DNA of 64,000 nt from Nissolia schottii. Lineage: Eukaryota; Streptophyta; Magnoliopsida; Fabales; Fabaceae. Positions 12,216 to 25,205 of the stretch are shown piece by piece (the stretch's first letter is position 1; the number at the start of each line of letters is the position of its first letter). The notes below the pieces were generated by a model. The model worked only from the letters and a program-made list of their open reading frames with translations, searched no databases and was not told the DNA's origin. The position numbers and the translations under genes were made by a program. The stretch spans positions 397,631-461,630 of the forward strand of contig QANU01108907.1 in the NCBI GenBank assembly GCA_003254905.1, given 5' to 3'.

Positions 12216-15209
12216 TTAACTGTCATTGTCACTGCATCTCCATTTGGAAGTTGGAACACACGTTAGGTAGCGACACCAATGGCAATGATCATATCCACTC
12301 TGACCCTTGAATAGCATCACCAATGCAATTGATAACCTGCAATCCAAAAGATGAATTTCAGTTCTTAAGCATCTACCTCTAAATCTCATAAAGTTTAGAT
12401 TATGAAATAATAATCATATGCCAAATTAGTAATATTTATCAATTTAATCTCCGTTAGCTCAAAAACAATTATCAAAATAACAATATTCTTGATGGGGGAT
12501 TTATAAGAAAGGAACTTACCCAGCAACCAACAGAATAAGTGAGACAATCCACATAACATATTGGTAAGCCTTGTACTTTGACCTGAGGCGAACAGCAGCG
12601 CGAAGGTGGCGCTGCTCTAACCAACCGAACTGAGGACGAGGCAGCAAAATGAAACCGAGGAGAAACCCTGTGAGGAATCCGCCGATGTGGGCGAAGTTAT
12701 CGACGTGCGGCAAAATGCCAATGGCAAGGTTGATGACAATGATAACCAGAAGGGTGAGCAAAGCCATTGCCTACAAAAAGCAGAACAAGGGAGTCAGAAA
12801 TATAAGTTAACTACAATATACTAAATAGAAACAAGAGTTAACATAAATTCAAAGGTTTGTAACTAATTGATGGCAATGAGACAGGCCTAATATGCAGAAA
12901 GCCATAAATTAAGGCAAGGGGACCAAATTAATTAGCCAAACTCACTTTATTTGAATATATAGTCCAGTTTGTGAGAAGTTCTGAGAGCATTGCTCCAAGA
13001 AGTCCGAAAAGAGCACCGGAAGCACCAACAGAGATGTTGTTTCTAATGAAGAGACTAGACAGTACACTCCCTCCAAATCCAGACAACAGGTATATGATTC
13101 CTATCCTCACTGTCAAAAGTTTCAGAAAAGGAAAATGCTTGGTCATCATCACAAATTCCATTTATAAAGCAAAACTTGAAGAATATGGCAAATAAACCAA
13201 GTTTCCAAAATGGTGTCCTTAGATCAGATGATAAATAACAAGTCTATTGACATTAATGACAAAAAAAATATATATATTATTGATCTGGTAGAAAAAGACC
13301 ATACCAAACCCAAATTGTTGTTCAAGGCGAATGCCGATGAAGACCAGGCTCAACATGTTTGCTAGCAAATGAATGATTCCGGCATGTAACCAAATGCAAG
13401 TGACAAGTCTCCATCCCTCATGCCTCTGCACAACATTGTACCACTTAAGGCCTCCCACCTTGGTCAACCTTCAAAAAATAGAAAACATTTCAAATCAAAA
13501 AAAAAATGTCAAGAACACAATAAAATTTCAAAGAACTGCAAGTTACTACACAATTGGAAAACCTGAACCCTCATGGCTAGAAATATAAATTGTTTGCTTT
13601 TCCTTTCCCCCGTATAGCAGAAGAAAATGACGAAGTCAAAAACCCAAACGAAAGTCAGCTACAACACTTTAAAGTTCATTAAATAATCAATGACATAGAG
13701 CAATTGAAGAATGTATAACCCATTTTAAAAGCTCATTATTATTGACAACCCAGCTCACCTTCCTTTTGAATGGACAGCATTGAAAGCAGCCAATAAACCA
13801 ATTTGTAACAAAAATTAGGAAACATACCCTTTTCCTAAAACACTCAATCCAACAAACTGACTCTTTAGAATCCTTAATCCTTTCCTTGTTTGGCCTTTCT
13901 AAATGATGATACAGCAGAGAAATATCAAAAACTTCAGTTACCAGATTATACAATTATAAAGATGCAACTTATAGAAAATCACTCCACAATGTTCTGCTTC
14001 GGCTTTGTGGCTGATTTTTGAAAAACTCATAAATGCCATAGTTGTACTTGTAGGCATTCAAAAGATGTACCAGAGTTTTTCACAGTTCAGTTAAGGATTT
14101 TTTTATTATTTTTTTTAAATCTGGACTTGCAAGCATTTAGTCATGCAAAGAACCTTCACATATCATACCACTTGGCTTTCTTTCCATCATTATTTACCTT
14201 TTATTCGAACACCACCTGGCTTTCTTCCCATGAGTACTTACTTGATGAGAAAATTGCATCTTAGAATTACCCGAATCAGCAATGAGACCAGGAAACAGGA
14301 CACAAGTATTTAGTCATTCATCGCAAAAACAAGAATTTGATTTCAACAAGTTCACCAAATGTCTGTCAAGGCACATAATTGAAACACCCCATGAAGAGAG
14401 AGTCGTTTGAAACTCATAGAGTAAACAAATCCAACTCTCAAGTACCAGAAAGAGAAAGGTGACACAAAAGAGGAAGCCATCATGTTGCTTTTGGATCAGA
14501 TTAAAAGCTCAGTTGACTAAATCAAACAAATTTTCCATGGCAGCGGCCAATAAGACAAAAACAGAAATCACAAAAATGCCCATAAAAATATGTTAACATG
14601 TTTGGTTTTCGGTGAGAATACTAGGAAGCTTTAGAAGTGATAAATTTTTATTTATGATAACTGAGCTAATTCTAATTATGGGTGTTCCCACTTAAAAACC
14701 AAACATGCACAAATTGGATGCAGTTCCATGTAGTGGATAAAGCCATGAAGCAACTACCAAACTCAGAGAACCAATAAAAGGCAATAACCAAAAGCAACCC
14801 CCCCCCCCAAAAAAAAGCAAAAAACAACAACAACTAACAGAACATCAAACCAGAAATACAAAAACAAGTGTAATTGATTGAGGGGGCCTTACGTTTGGGA
14901 AGAAGGGCCAAGCAAGGGATTCTCAGGAAGAGGCTGGAAGGAGAACCTTCCAAGGAACCTAGCCACACAGTCACCATTGAATCCTAGATTATTCTTGGGA
15001 CAATTGTTGATGTACATGGCCACAACAAAGACAGCAATATTGGCAATCACAAACATGGGTACAAGCCATGATGTCCAATGGGTCTCAGGATCATATCCGT
15101 AAGAAGAAGAAACAGCAGCAGCAGGAGGAGGACCAGAGTAGTTGTTGTTCTCAGCCCTTGTACCGTTCTTGGTTCCTCCAATTTCAACATCTCTCCCGGC
15201 CATCATCAT
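12216..15209 (-). CDS. Rhomboid-like serine protease (RBL1/RBL2 type)
   Basis: Five exons on the minus strand: 15209-14893, 13468-13305, 13109-12946, 12770-12520 and 12336-12216. Frames join as phases 2, 1, 0, 2 and give 338 residues ending in TAA. The start is the first of three tandem ATGs (15209); the longer open frame begins at a TTG. An N-terminal cytosolic segment leads to TM1 ([20 protein letters not shown]). The core then has [32 protein letters not shown] with catalytic Ser191, and [15 protein letters not shown] with catalytic His243, so the protease dyad is intact. The short last exon encodes a Cys/His-rich tail ([10 protein letters not shown]). Rhomboids cut transmembrane helices inside the membrane; plant RBL1/RBL2 are described as Golgi proteins. 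Substrate is unknown. Introns are 1424, 195, 175 and 183 bp; the first is large. Confidence 0.95.
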
Positions 15210-15270
15210 AACTTTCAAAAAGCAAAATTCAATAATACCCAAAGCTTGAAACTTTGTTCATATATAAACG

Positions 15271-15285
15271 GTGCCTTATATAGAG
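15271..15285 (-). promoter_or_regulatory. TATA box of the rhomboid gene
   Basis: On the minus strand this reads ctctatataaggcac, about 65 bases upstream of the ATG triplet at 15209. A start of transcription some 30 bases downstream would leave a short leader and would support the 15209 start codon rather than an upstream one. Confidence 0.6.
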
Positions 15286-15540
15286 AAAAAGGGGAAGAGG
15301 AAGTGGAGTTGGTGTAGGAATGGAATTTAATTAGATGGGAGAAGAAGAAGATGATGCTAGTAGAAGTAGTAGCATTAGTGGGGGTGGCCCCATTTTTACA
15401 CTGTTTTCAGGTTTCTAATAACTGCCGCAGTAACAACCAATAAAACCATAAATATTCATTCTTCTGTGTTTCTCACCTTCACGCGGTTTACAACTCCTTC
15501 GACCTTTATGTCCCTACGATGGCCGATCGTTCCTGGTTGT

Positions 15541-15596
15541 GGTCACGTGACCGTGCACGTGATCAGAGGGAGTCTGACTTGAATGATGACGTGGCG
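15541..15596. promoter_or_regulatory. Cluster of G-box / ACGT-core motifs
   Basis: A perfect 12-bp palindrome, GGTCACGTGACC (15541-15552), contains one CACGTG G-box. A second CACGTG follows at 15556-15561, and TGACGTGGCG lies at 15587-15596. Three ACGT-core sites in 56 bp are the sort of site bound by plant bZIP and bHLH factors. The cluster lies about 330 bp upstream of the rhomboid start codon, so it may belong to that promoter. Confidence 0.55.
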
Positions 15597-18500
15597 GGTG
15601 TTGGTTCGCTGGTTGGGTTTGGAAGTTGTGGTGGGGAGTAGCAGGGGAACGCGATGTTATGGCATTCCTTTCGTGGATGAGCTCAACTGCTCAACTTTCC
15701 CGGAACCTTCGCTTTTGTGCTTTCCGGTAAAGGTTATAATCGTCTTGTATCTATTGTTGATTCATAAATTATTATATTCTATTAAATTTTATACTAGTCT
15801 CACAAAAAAAAAAAAAAAAAAAAAGTTACAGGAAACATTTCTAGTCGCATTTGGATGAGTTTTGTTTTTAGTATTTGTTTAACAGTTTTACGCAGCTAAG
15901 ATAAGCTTAGGCTTATAGCCTAGGTCGGTTCAATTCACACACGTCCTCATCTTGCGTGTAGTGTATATAGATAGATAGATAGATAGATAGACAGACTCCA
16001 CTTGCTCATTTTGTTTGCTTTCCCTATTACTATTTTTATGGGGAAAAAATTATTCTCAAGCGAATAATGGGAGGAAGAGTTAGAGAAAGATAAACTAAAC
16101 TAAAATTTAGGCATATAACAAGAAGAGTGAACAAAAGTGAGGAATGATGGTCGTTCACGTTTGTTGTGTTTCCTTTTATACATAACTGGGGTTAGGACTT
16201 TAGGCCCCCTGAATAGTTGATAGTGTCATTCTTGGATAAGAAACGCCAACTAAATCACCTACTTATAGAATGATTTGCTTGACCTTCAAGTGTAAATGCA
16301 GATGTAACCACATTAATTAGGAACTTTTGAGTTGGTGATGATGGGATTGGACTTGAAAAGAAAAAAGTTGTGCTAACTTAGTATATTGGGTTTATATTTA
16401 AGAAGCTTAACTAGACATTTTATTGATATAGCTTCTAATTATACCTAAAGAGGAGTAATAATTTAATGGTTATAATTTAATGGGACAGGGATTGAACTAT
16501 GATAAATATTTATTGTTGTAATTAGAACTTGTATGATGAGAATTGAGTAATACAATAGCACGGAGTATATTGCAATCTAATTGATTAGGCTTGTTGGTTT
16601 ATGCAAGTTGATGATCTACTCTGTTCTCCCAATAAAATGGCTTAACTCTTAAATTATGTGCGTGATGTGAGGAGACGGAGGAGGTAAAACAAGTAAAAAT
16701 GATACAATCTTAATACATAATGATAGTAATTGGGTATAAGTTAGGGCCTAGGGATATAAATAAGGGACTAATATCATTGTAATTGACAAGTATATAATCA
16801 CATTCATCTATAAATGAATGTAATATATATAAGATCATATTCGTTTCATTAACTTTTGTGACATGATGCATGTATGCATATGTCGTGGTGGTCATGATCA
16901 GAAAAGACGCAAAACCAATGCATTCACCCCTTGAATTCATCATGTGCAAATTCGTTTAACAATTCAAGATCTTGCGTATTAGTCAAAAGTGAAATTAGAC
17001 CATCTTACACATTTAAAAAGATCAATTAGTTTTAATATTATTATTTAAATCAAATAATTTTAATTTAAATTATGTTATAATTTCATATTTTTTTATTATT
17101 TTATTATCAATCTTATATAAGATATCGAGTACTTTTATAATATATATATATATATATATAAATAAAATATTGGTTTAACAGAGTTATCTACGCGGTGTTT
17201 TTCCATTTTGAGATGAGAACACGGAAATTGGAGTGGAGAGACAGCTATAGAGAATGAGAGTGACAGAAAGGAATGGGGTGGGTGCAATGCAGTGACAGCT
17301 GGAGAATATGTGCCGTTGGATGCAAAGTGGCATCAGATTAGGAAATCAAAATATGGTATATTGTATAAAAACCTATGCGTGTACGCCAAATTATTATCAT
17401 CTAACCATCGTTGGCTATCGGCATGCCCATATTGCTTATGCCTCACTCTCTCATTGCGCCACGTTATCCCTCTCTAAGGATACTTTGAGTCTTATGATGA
17501 CACTAAAAAATATTTTTAAAAAATATTATATAAAAATATACTAATTTTGATGCAAGGCCAATATACAAAAGTTTATACATAAAAATCGGATAATTTTAAT
17601 GATGTGAAAATATATAATTTAGATGTTTGTATAACTCTAATATTATTGTACAATAAAATTATATTTAAATAAAAATAAATATGTAATACATTAAAAGTCT
17701 AAATTCTATGTTATGTGTGATTTTTTTTTTATTTCTTAATTAGTATTCTTAAAGGTCAAAACTAACTAACAATACCTTTTTTTTTACTTCTACTTAGGGG
17801 ATACGGAGTATGTCAAAAGAAACAAAGGGAGACATGCATTGACAATTTGACATTAATAGGACTCGATGTAAGATGACATCAACTATATATTAAAAAAATG
17901 GTGTGGTTAACAATTGCAGTTTTTAAGGAATTCAAATAGAATATTTTATGAATTTTGATACTCTGACATTTAAGATTTATTAATTTTGTTTTTTTAAATA
18001 AAATTGTACATTTTAAGTTCTTTAACAAGTAATTTTAAAACAATTATTAGTCAAATTTTTAAAATAATAGTAAATAAATGGGATGTAATGAGTCGTGATT
18101 TAGATAATAATAAAGGTCTTTATACAATTATCTAATTTATCAATAAAAATGTTGATGTAATAGTAGAAACATAATACAATTTTAAGAAAATAATCTTGAT
18201 TTGATTCCTATATAAGCAAAAAAAAAGTATAAGTTAAACCGTTTAATGTGACACCCAAAATAATTAGTCTCATTACCAAACAATAAAGTCATGTAATAGA
18301 TTTTTTATTTATTATTGTACAACTTATCTATGCTACTGTATAAAGCGGTTGGGAAACTTCAACGGTGCCTTAGTCACAAATTAATTCTTACAATAATAAC
18401 CTTATTGTTTTTCGATCAATCTTAATCGATACTAACTATATTATCAATACTTACAATATATTAACTCACTTCTTACAATATATTAACTCACTTACAATAG

Positions 18501-20406
18501 TAATTTTTTGCAGATACTTTTTTTTAAACATCTTTTCACTAATTAACAGTCACGCATTCCTCTAGTGTAGTAGAATTCTGATCGCTAAACTGATACTATT
18601 TATATAATAATGAAATAGAGAACACATAGAAAAGTATATTATTCTCTACGTTTCTATTTCTTAGTCAATACACATGTAAATTCCAAAAGATAGAAAAAGC
18701 CAAAGAATGTACACAACTGGTAGTAAACTGAAAGTGAGAATTTCGAGTACAAAAATCAATTTTCTGCCATTTTTTTGTTCCCGTGGTTGATAAGTGAATT
18801 TAAGGCTTTTAGAAGGTTGCTTTTCTTGTGAGCAGAAGCAAGGTACGCTCAGTTGGTGGCTTCCCCTACCTTGCCAGCATAGAAACACACACAAATCCAA
18901 TGCCTTAAAGTAATCTTAAACTAAACGAACCAACCAGGAAATTAAGAAAAAATAAACCAAACTTTTCATCTTTGCTCATAAGGATAGTTTAAGGCAAAAC
19001 AGAGAAAGCAATTCATGTACTATGTCTATGTGCGCAAAAGATCATTTCCCCCACTTCATTGTCATAATGACAATTATCTCACTTCTTAATTAGAAAGGAG
19101 CACCAGCACATTCCGATTGATTGCAACAGAGAGTACATTCTTTGCGTACTTCACCCTCTTTGGCTTATGAAAGTGAAGGACACTAGTTTCTAATCAGCAC
19201 CTTTTTAATCTTAGTCATTATGAAATTTCTTTGCTGAAAAACCTTTGTTAATTGTTAAATACCTTTCGAAATGCACACAATTGCACGGTCCTTTAATTTG
19301 AATAAAGAAATGTCATGCTTGTTCCCTTTGCGTTAGAATATGACTCACATACACTATATTTATCATTGTACAAAGTATGAGTAAGATTTTAGCCGATTAT
19401 ATATTCATCCAATAATAAATAAAAAATTAGTCAATACAACATCTTACACAAAATAAATATAAATAACACAATTTATTTATATATGAGATATGTGAATAGA
19501 AAATAGCTGACTTGCTATTAATGTACTATATATTAACATTTTTTATTACTACCGATTATAATTTTGGTCTATTGTATAATTTTTATCTTATTAAACTCTA
19601 ATTAATTTATCTTGAGTTGGCCAGTTCATCATGTGAGTAAAAAGGATTTTGCTTAAGATTTTGGTGAAGAAAAATACATTTCAAACTAACTTTAACCAAT
19701 TGAGCATTAATTAATTTTGGCCATGATCAGTAAAGTTTTATTTATTTTGTAACTGCAGAAACAAATATTAAGATCTACGGGGAATGTGGTAATGAAATGC
19801 GTGAAACCAAATGCCTCCCTCAATGGTAACCACTAATTTTAAATTTCAGGATGGCAGGTAGTGAAACTCATGGTAAGATTTCATTGTTATTTTTAAACTG
19901 AGTCATTGAATCATGTTTACTAATTAATTTTCGTATCATTAAAACAATGTGCTCGTTTATTTTTTTAATAATTAGTAAAACTATACAAGTTTTACGCGGG
20001 TATATACATCAGGTGAACTAACTCGCCAAACTCACTTGACCCAAAGTTGATTGAGTCATAGATGAAAACTCCTCGACTCAATGCTTACTTGATTGGATGA
20101 CGGGCTATTGGATTCTGAAACTAAATCGAATCACCCCCTCTAGGAATGTTTTTTTTTTTCCCCACCTAATGCTGCACAATCCAGTTTAATGAAAAACAAA
20201 CACCCTAGTCTCACCCCCGTAAAAAATAAAAGGGATTACAAGATTGCATGATTCTAACAGCAAAAAGAAGCAACCCATAGCAAAGATGTATCACAGCAAA
20301 CAGATTTCTAATAGACTCAACTCAACAAGGTGTATGTCTTGAACCTTCCACCTAAAATTCATGAGTACCGTTTGCAGCTCTTCACGCTGACTCCATGACA
20401 GGGCGG
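15597..20406. other. Large intergenic region
   Basis: No gene is supported in these 4.8 kb. It contains a long A run at about 15805-15824, a (GATA)n microsatellite at about 15966-15991, a (TA)n run at about 17139-17160, and a direct repeat of about 24 bp in two copies near 18450-18500. The 3' end of the minus-strand PPR gene lies at its right side. A moderately GC-rich island at 17185-17480 shows no frame I recognise. Confidence 0.5.
15966..15991. repeat. (GATA)n microsatellite
   Basis: About six tandem GATA units, ending gatagacag. Confidence 0.9.
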
Positions 20407-21780
20407 TTAATAAACTAGTTCTGAGCAATCCAGTAAGTCCTTGTAATGCTTGTGTAGGAGTTCCTCTATGTCATCAATTCCGGTGAGTTTGTTCTCTTGG
20501 AGCAATTCTGCAACATAATGGTTTGTTTCCAGTGACATTGCTAATGTGAAAATCTCATCATGCAGCTTATTAGCACGGCTATAGAGTTCAACCATACATG
20601 CATAATGCTCCAAGATAGGTGTTATACCATAGTGTTGTGTCATGAGACTGAAATACTTCCGACCTTGTTCAAGATCATTCATCTGAACACAAGCACAAAG
20701 AACACCAACAAAAGTGATTGCATCAGGAACTTCCTTTGCCTTCAACATTTCTTCAAAAAGTGCAATTGCTTCAATCCTCAACCCATGCACGCCCAAGCTA
20801 GTGATCATTGCATTCCAAGTTGCCAACGTCCTCACCTTCATCGTGTCGAATACACTCCTTGCATCATCTAAACTGCCACATTTGCTGTACATGTCTATAA
20901 GAGCCGTGCCAAGGAAAGGTTCAATTTCAAAGCCATTGTTGAGAGCATAATCATGAACCCATTTACCCAACTTCAGGCTACTTGTCTCGGTACAAGCCCT
21001 GATCAAGCTCACTAGGGTGAACTCATTCGGCCTCACATTCTCAATATGCATTCTTTCGAACAAATTGAAGGCCTCCATTGGCCGCCGGTGCTTAACATAC
21101 CCATCAATCATCGCCGTCCACGACACAACGTTCTTGGAAGGCATCTCCTCAAACGTTCTCCGGGCAGCCTCCAGCTTCCCGCAGGCAACAAGCCCCGCGA
21201 TTGCGGTGGTCCAAGAAACAACCTGTCGCACTGGCATTTTATCGAACACCTTGCGTCCACTATCAACATGCTCACACTTGAAATAAAGATTCATCACAGT
21301 GTTCTGCACAAAGATGTCACCCCAAAACCCCATCTTAATCGCTAGACCATGCACCATTCTTCCGAAATCAATAGCCGAAGATGCAATGCAAGCATTAATC
21401 ACAAAAGGGTATGTGAACTTGTCAAGTTCAAAGCCCTTGGACACCATAACTTTGAACAAAAGAAGGGCCTTTTCAGAGGAACCACTCTTGGTGTAAGCTC
21501 TGATCATCACGTTACAAGTGAAGGTATCTGGTGTGTTGACTTGGTAAAACACCAAAGTGGCATAATCCATTTTGCCATGGGAGGAAGACATTTGAAGGAT
21601 GTTCCTAATAAGCAATTGGTCATGGCTAAGGCCATAGCGAATTATTCTGGCGTGCACTTGCTTGAGCTGCTTGAAATTAGAGCACTTTTGGAGATAGAAA
21701 AGTGCTTCCTTTGAACCAAACTTTGTTCTTGTGGCTCCCAAGTTGAAATTAAGATCTGGGGTGCAGCATGACACCTTCAT
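20407..21780 (-). CDS. Pentatricopeptide repeat protein, PLS class, At3g26630-like
   Basis: Intronless gene of 457 residues. The open frame runs further to 21900, but the only ATG before the conserved part is at 21780-21778; the upstream extension starts at GTG and is probably leader. The protein has about nine PPR units. Typical motifs are LKQVHARIIRYGL, NTVMNLYFKCEHVDSGRKVFDKMP, VVSWTAMIDGYVKHRRPMEAFNLFERM, GTALIDMYSKCGSLDDARSVFDTM and ATWNAMITSLGVHGLRIEAIALFEEM. It reads like Arabidopsis At3g26630, annotated as chloroplast-targeted. No DYW deaminase domain follows and the last 60 residues diverge, so direct C-to-U catalysis is not expected. PPR proteins bind organellar RNA in a base-specific way and guide processing, stability or editing. 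The target RNA cannot be stated from the sequence. Confidence is high for family, moderate for orthology and targeting. Confidence 0.93.
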   Translation of the reverse strand: MKVSCCTPDLNFNLGATRTKFGSKEALFYLQKCSNFKQLKQVHARIIRYGLSHDQLLIRNILQMSSSHGKMDYATLVFYQVNTPDTFTCNVMIRAYTKSGSSEKALLLFKVMVSKGFELDKFTYPFVINACIASSAIDFGRMVHGLAIKMGFWGDIFVQNTVMNLYFKCEHVDSGRKVFDKMPVRQVVSWTTAIAGLVACGKLEAARRTFEEMPSKNVVSWTAMIDGYVKHRRPMEAFNLFERMHIENVRPNEFTLVSLIRACTETSSLKLGKWVHDYALNNGFEIEPFLGTALIDMYSKCGSLDDARSVFDTMKVRTLATWNAMITSLGVHGLRIEAIALFEEMLKAKEVPDAITFVGVLCACVQMNDLEQGRKYFSLMTQHYGITPILEHYACMVELYSRANKLHDEIFTLAMSLETNHYVAELLQENKLTGIDDIEELLHKHYKDLLDCSELVY

Positions 21781-22179
21781 ATCATGCCCAACAAAGTTTC
21801 TTTTGATTTTTGTTGCAGTCAGATGCCAATTGGGATTCAGACAAGAAAAAGAACAATATATGAAACAACAAAAGGATATGGTGCAAATTGCTAAAAGCAC
21901 AACCGCACAAATGGTTGAGTGTTATAATTTCTGGATGAGATCATATTAATATTTGTCACGATGCCAAAATATTGAGATTAAGTGCTTCTGTACAACAATG
22001 AGTACGTAAATCCTCGATGGTTTGGTGAGTGATCAAAATCTAGAAAAATGGTTGATGACGCTTTATACTAAATCACACTTTTCAAAATAAAAAATTTAAG
22101 CCTGACCCTCATACATGAAACAAAATAATTTTAAAAAAATGAAAGTAATACATAAAATCCTAATAAGATACTTTTTTTA

Positions 22180-22331
22180 TATATTTTATGTGTCATTTTT
22201 ATTTTTTCGATACACTTAAAAATTAATTGCATCGGTCTCTTTTATGTTTTAAGTATATTTAAAAATTAATATATTTAGACACATTTAATTTTTAAATGTA
22301 CACGAAAAATGAAAGTGACAAATAAAATAAA
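22180..22331. repeat. Inverted repeat with 45-bp arms (MITE-like hairpin)
   Basis: The arm at 22180-22224 is matched, in reverse complement, by 22287-22331, with several mismatches. The 62-bp spacer is AT-rich. This looks like a decayed small DNA transposon or a hairpin locus. I could not define target-site duplications. Confidence 0.6.
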
Positions 22332-22471
22332 TGAAAAAGAATATAATTTTGTATAATTAATTATTGCTAATCAAATAAGTAATAAATAATATTTTGTGGC
22401 AATCGTTTATCAAATATTAATTTTTCAGTGATATTAGAATTTTTACCTATACGCAGTTGCGCGAAGTGTAA

Positions 22472-22475
<4 letters not shown>

Positions 22476-22520
<45 letters not shown>

Positions 22521-22521
22521 A
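22476..22521. repeat. Compound (TA)n(CA)n microsatellite
   Basis: About fifteen TA units run directly into eight CA units. Such compound tracts are usually length-variable between accessions. Confidence 0.92.
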
Positions 22522-23013
22522 CATGTATATTCAGGGACAGAGCCTCATTAACTCTAAAAGGGTCAGCGACCACTCATAAAATTTTATTTTTTATTGTATA
22601 TAATATAGATTTTTTTGTTTCACTTCTTAAAAATTTTGTATACTTATACTTAAAAAAATGTTTGTTGCATTCAATGATGCAATTTTATTAATTTTTTTTT
22701 TTATTTTTAACCTCACTCTTTTATTTGTATTGTTTCTTTCTAAATCAAAAGTTCTATCAAAATTCAAATCAAACATACCATAGAAATGTTTATTTAACTA
22801 TTCATTTCCCATCCTCAAACAAACATCACTTATCATTATTCTTTCTTTTTTTCATTTCTCTTTCTCTTTTTTTATCTCTTCCTTTCTCCAAATCTCCACC
22901 TCTTAACGTCACCTCTCTTACTAATTTGTTGATGACTTTGGACGATTTTTTTTTTATTTGTGCATGGCTCTTGCAAGAGAAAGTGGGATGATTAAGGCTT
23001 TTTTTTTTAGGGA

Positions 23014-23491
23014 AAAATGCTATTTTGGTTCTTAGAAGTGTAAGTTTGAGTTAAATTTAAATTTTGACATTTTAATCTTTGAAAATATAAGTTACAAGTC
23101 AAATTATTCCATCAATTTATTATCATTGTTGTATTATTATGTTTTCGTTATTATTTGACTAAAGTGATAACAACAGAAGCTGTGTGAAAATATTAAATGC
23201 TAAAAATATGATTGTGACAATAATTGAAGCTACAAATCTTAGTTGTTATTGCAACTTCATTTACCACTATAATGGCTCTGACAACCTCATTTACAGTCTA
23301 AAGTGCAGTTACGGCTCGTTTGCAGTTTCAATTGTTGTTACTGTATTTTTTAATTTATAAATTAAGTAATAGTTAATTGAAGGACTAATTTGACCTACAA
23401 CTTATAATTTCAAAGATTAAAAATTCAAAAATTAAAATTTAATGATTAAAGTGACTCAAACTTATACATTCAAATACCAAAATGAGTATTA
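23014..23491. mobile_element. Non-autonomous element with long terminal inverted repeats
   Basis: The left end (aatgctattttggttcttag onward, about 100 bp) is an imperfect reverse complement of the right end that finishes ccaaaatgagtatt. Shared blocks include the motif read as tataagtttgagt and, deeper, aatctttgaaa followed by ataagtt and gtcaaatta. The element is about 480 bp with no coding capacity. Superfamily is uncertain; Mutator-type long-TIR elements are one option. Exact ends are approximate to a few bases. Confidence 0.6.
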
Positions 23492-25205
23492 TTATTATTT
23501 TTAATTATTTTTTAATATTTAATGGGTTGGGCCTTGGTCATGAGTGTGGATCAGTTAGCACCCCATGCCTAACGGTATGGGCAAAAACAAAACATAATGT
23601 TTATGAGCACTAAACTCAAAAAAAAAAAAGGATACAAATAAAAATGATGAATTTTTAAAGGGCGTGTGATTTTATGACTTTGTGAAGGATCTTCAATCCT
23701 GATCTTAGCAACCAACTCGTGCGAGTGGGATCGAGTGGGGAAAGTCGAAAAAAGCTAAACCCACCCTGATAATATATACCATGAATGTTGACGCCAAATT
23801 GCTGAGTATTAGTGGTTTGGGCCGATGGGTGTTAATGTGATATCACCTATATTTCTTCTATCTCCAACATATATGGACTAAGGCCCAAAAAGTGCTGCTA
23901 TCCCTTCTTTTCTTCTTTTTTTTCTTGGAAAACATTGTACATGTATTTTATAAATGAGTTAATTTGATTTGTAATTTTTAAATATATTTTAAATTTTTAA
24001 CATATTTTGCTTGTTTATTTAATTTTATGTTACATGTAAAATTTAAATATAACTTTATATTTTTTTAAAGATCTTACTATTCGTGTTATGATTTTAGTAT
24101 TTATATTTTTATTTTGTTCTTTTAATTTTATATAAGATTTCGATCTTGACAACCTTAACCATAATTAATGATCAGTTTTTGCATTAAAAAATATAATAAA
24201 TTTTCTCTAAAAAGCTCAACCATGGTGTCGGGTCAATGACAATATGACATGCGGTCATTTTTTTTTCTTTTGAAACATTCAGTCATTCTCAAAATAATTA
24301 AAATTCTCATGACATGAAAAATTAGCATTCTTTGTTAGTTGTAACTGACACTTGTATTCTAGAAGGCCCAAACAATAGCAAACCTAGCATTATCCAATAG
24401 GTAATATTATTTGAATAATAAAATTCAACAACAAAAATAAATAAATTATAAAAATATAACAAAATGTGAATGCATATAGATCTCACATAATTATTATACT
24501 CTATATGTACACTCACATGTTATATTTTTTTATACATTATCCACTTCTATTATTCAAGTAGCATTACCTTGTCCACTATCCCAGTCCGAATCATCTTTTG
24601 ACTGATGTTTCACTTTGCCCAATCACACCTATTTTTGTAATTACTAAAATTTGTAAATTGTCATAACAAAAAAACTAGGGAAAACCCCATCAATCAAATA
24701 CATATCAAAGATTTTTTTTTATATATTCGCAATAAAGTAATTATCACAGCAGACAATTGACTCAAATAATTTTAAATTTTGGTGAGCCTACTTTTTTTTA
24801 AAGCAATGGTTGTTTTTATCACAAAAATGTTATTTGTACATCTAAAAAATAATTATCCAATAATCATTTAACAGAGAAACAAATGTTACAAAGCAAAGTA
24901 TAGAAACAAACATTGTCATTGGACACTTCTGTGTGTCTGAACACGCGTGAGTTTAATGTTAATACTGTTTTACACGAAATAATTCCAAAGGGAATTACTC
25001 AACACAAATGCTAAAGATTGTTTTAAAATGAGACAAGCGATTATAAGTTCTTAGTAAAGAACAAGGGCGTGAATTCAAAAATGCAAGAAGTGGATAAGTG
25101 AAATTAGAATACTTTATTAATGATAAACAAAGAGTGATTTTGGAATACAATTCCCTTGCAAAGTAGGGATTTAAGCATAAAAGTAAAAGAAGAACTTGAA
25201 TAAAG

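Noticed and set aside
17185..17480. Moderately GC-rich island considered as a miRNA precursor
   Set aside because: No match to known mature miRNAs that I remember and no clear foldback arms seen by eye.
18661..18900. 79-codon minus-strand frame with a hydrophobic end
   Set aside because: Starts at TTG, not ATG; no recognisable domain and AT-rich context.
21781..21900. N-terminal extension of the PPR protein
   Set aside because: The extension begins at GTG and contains no ATG; the ATG at 21780 is the sensible start.
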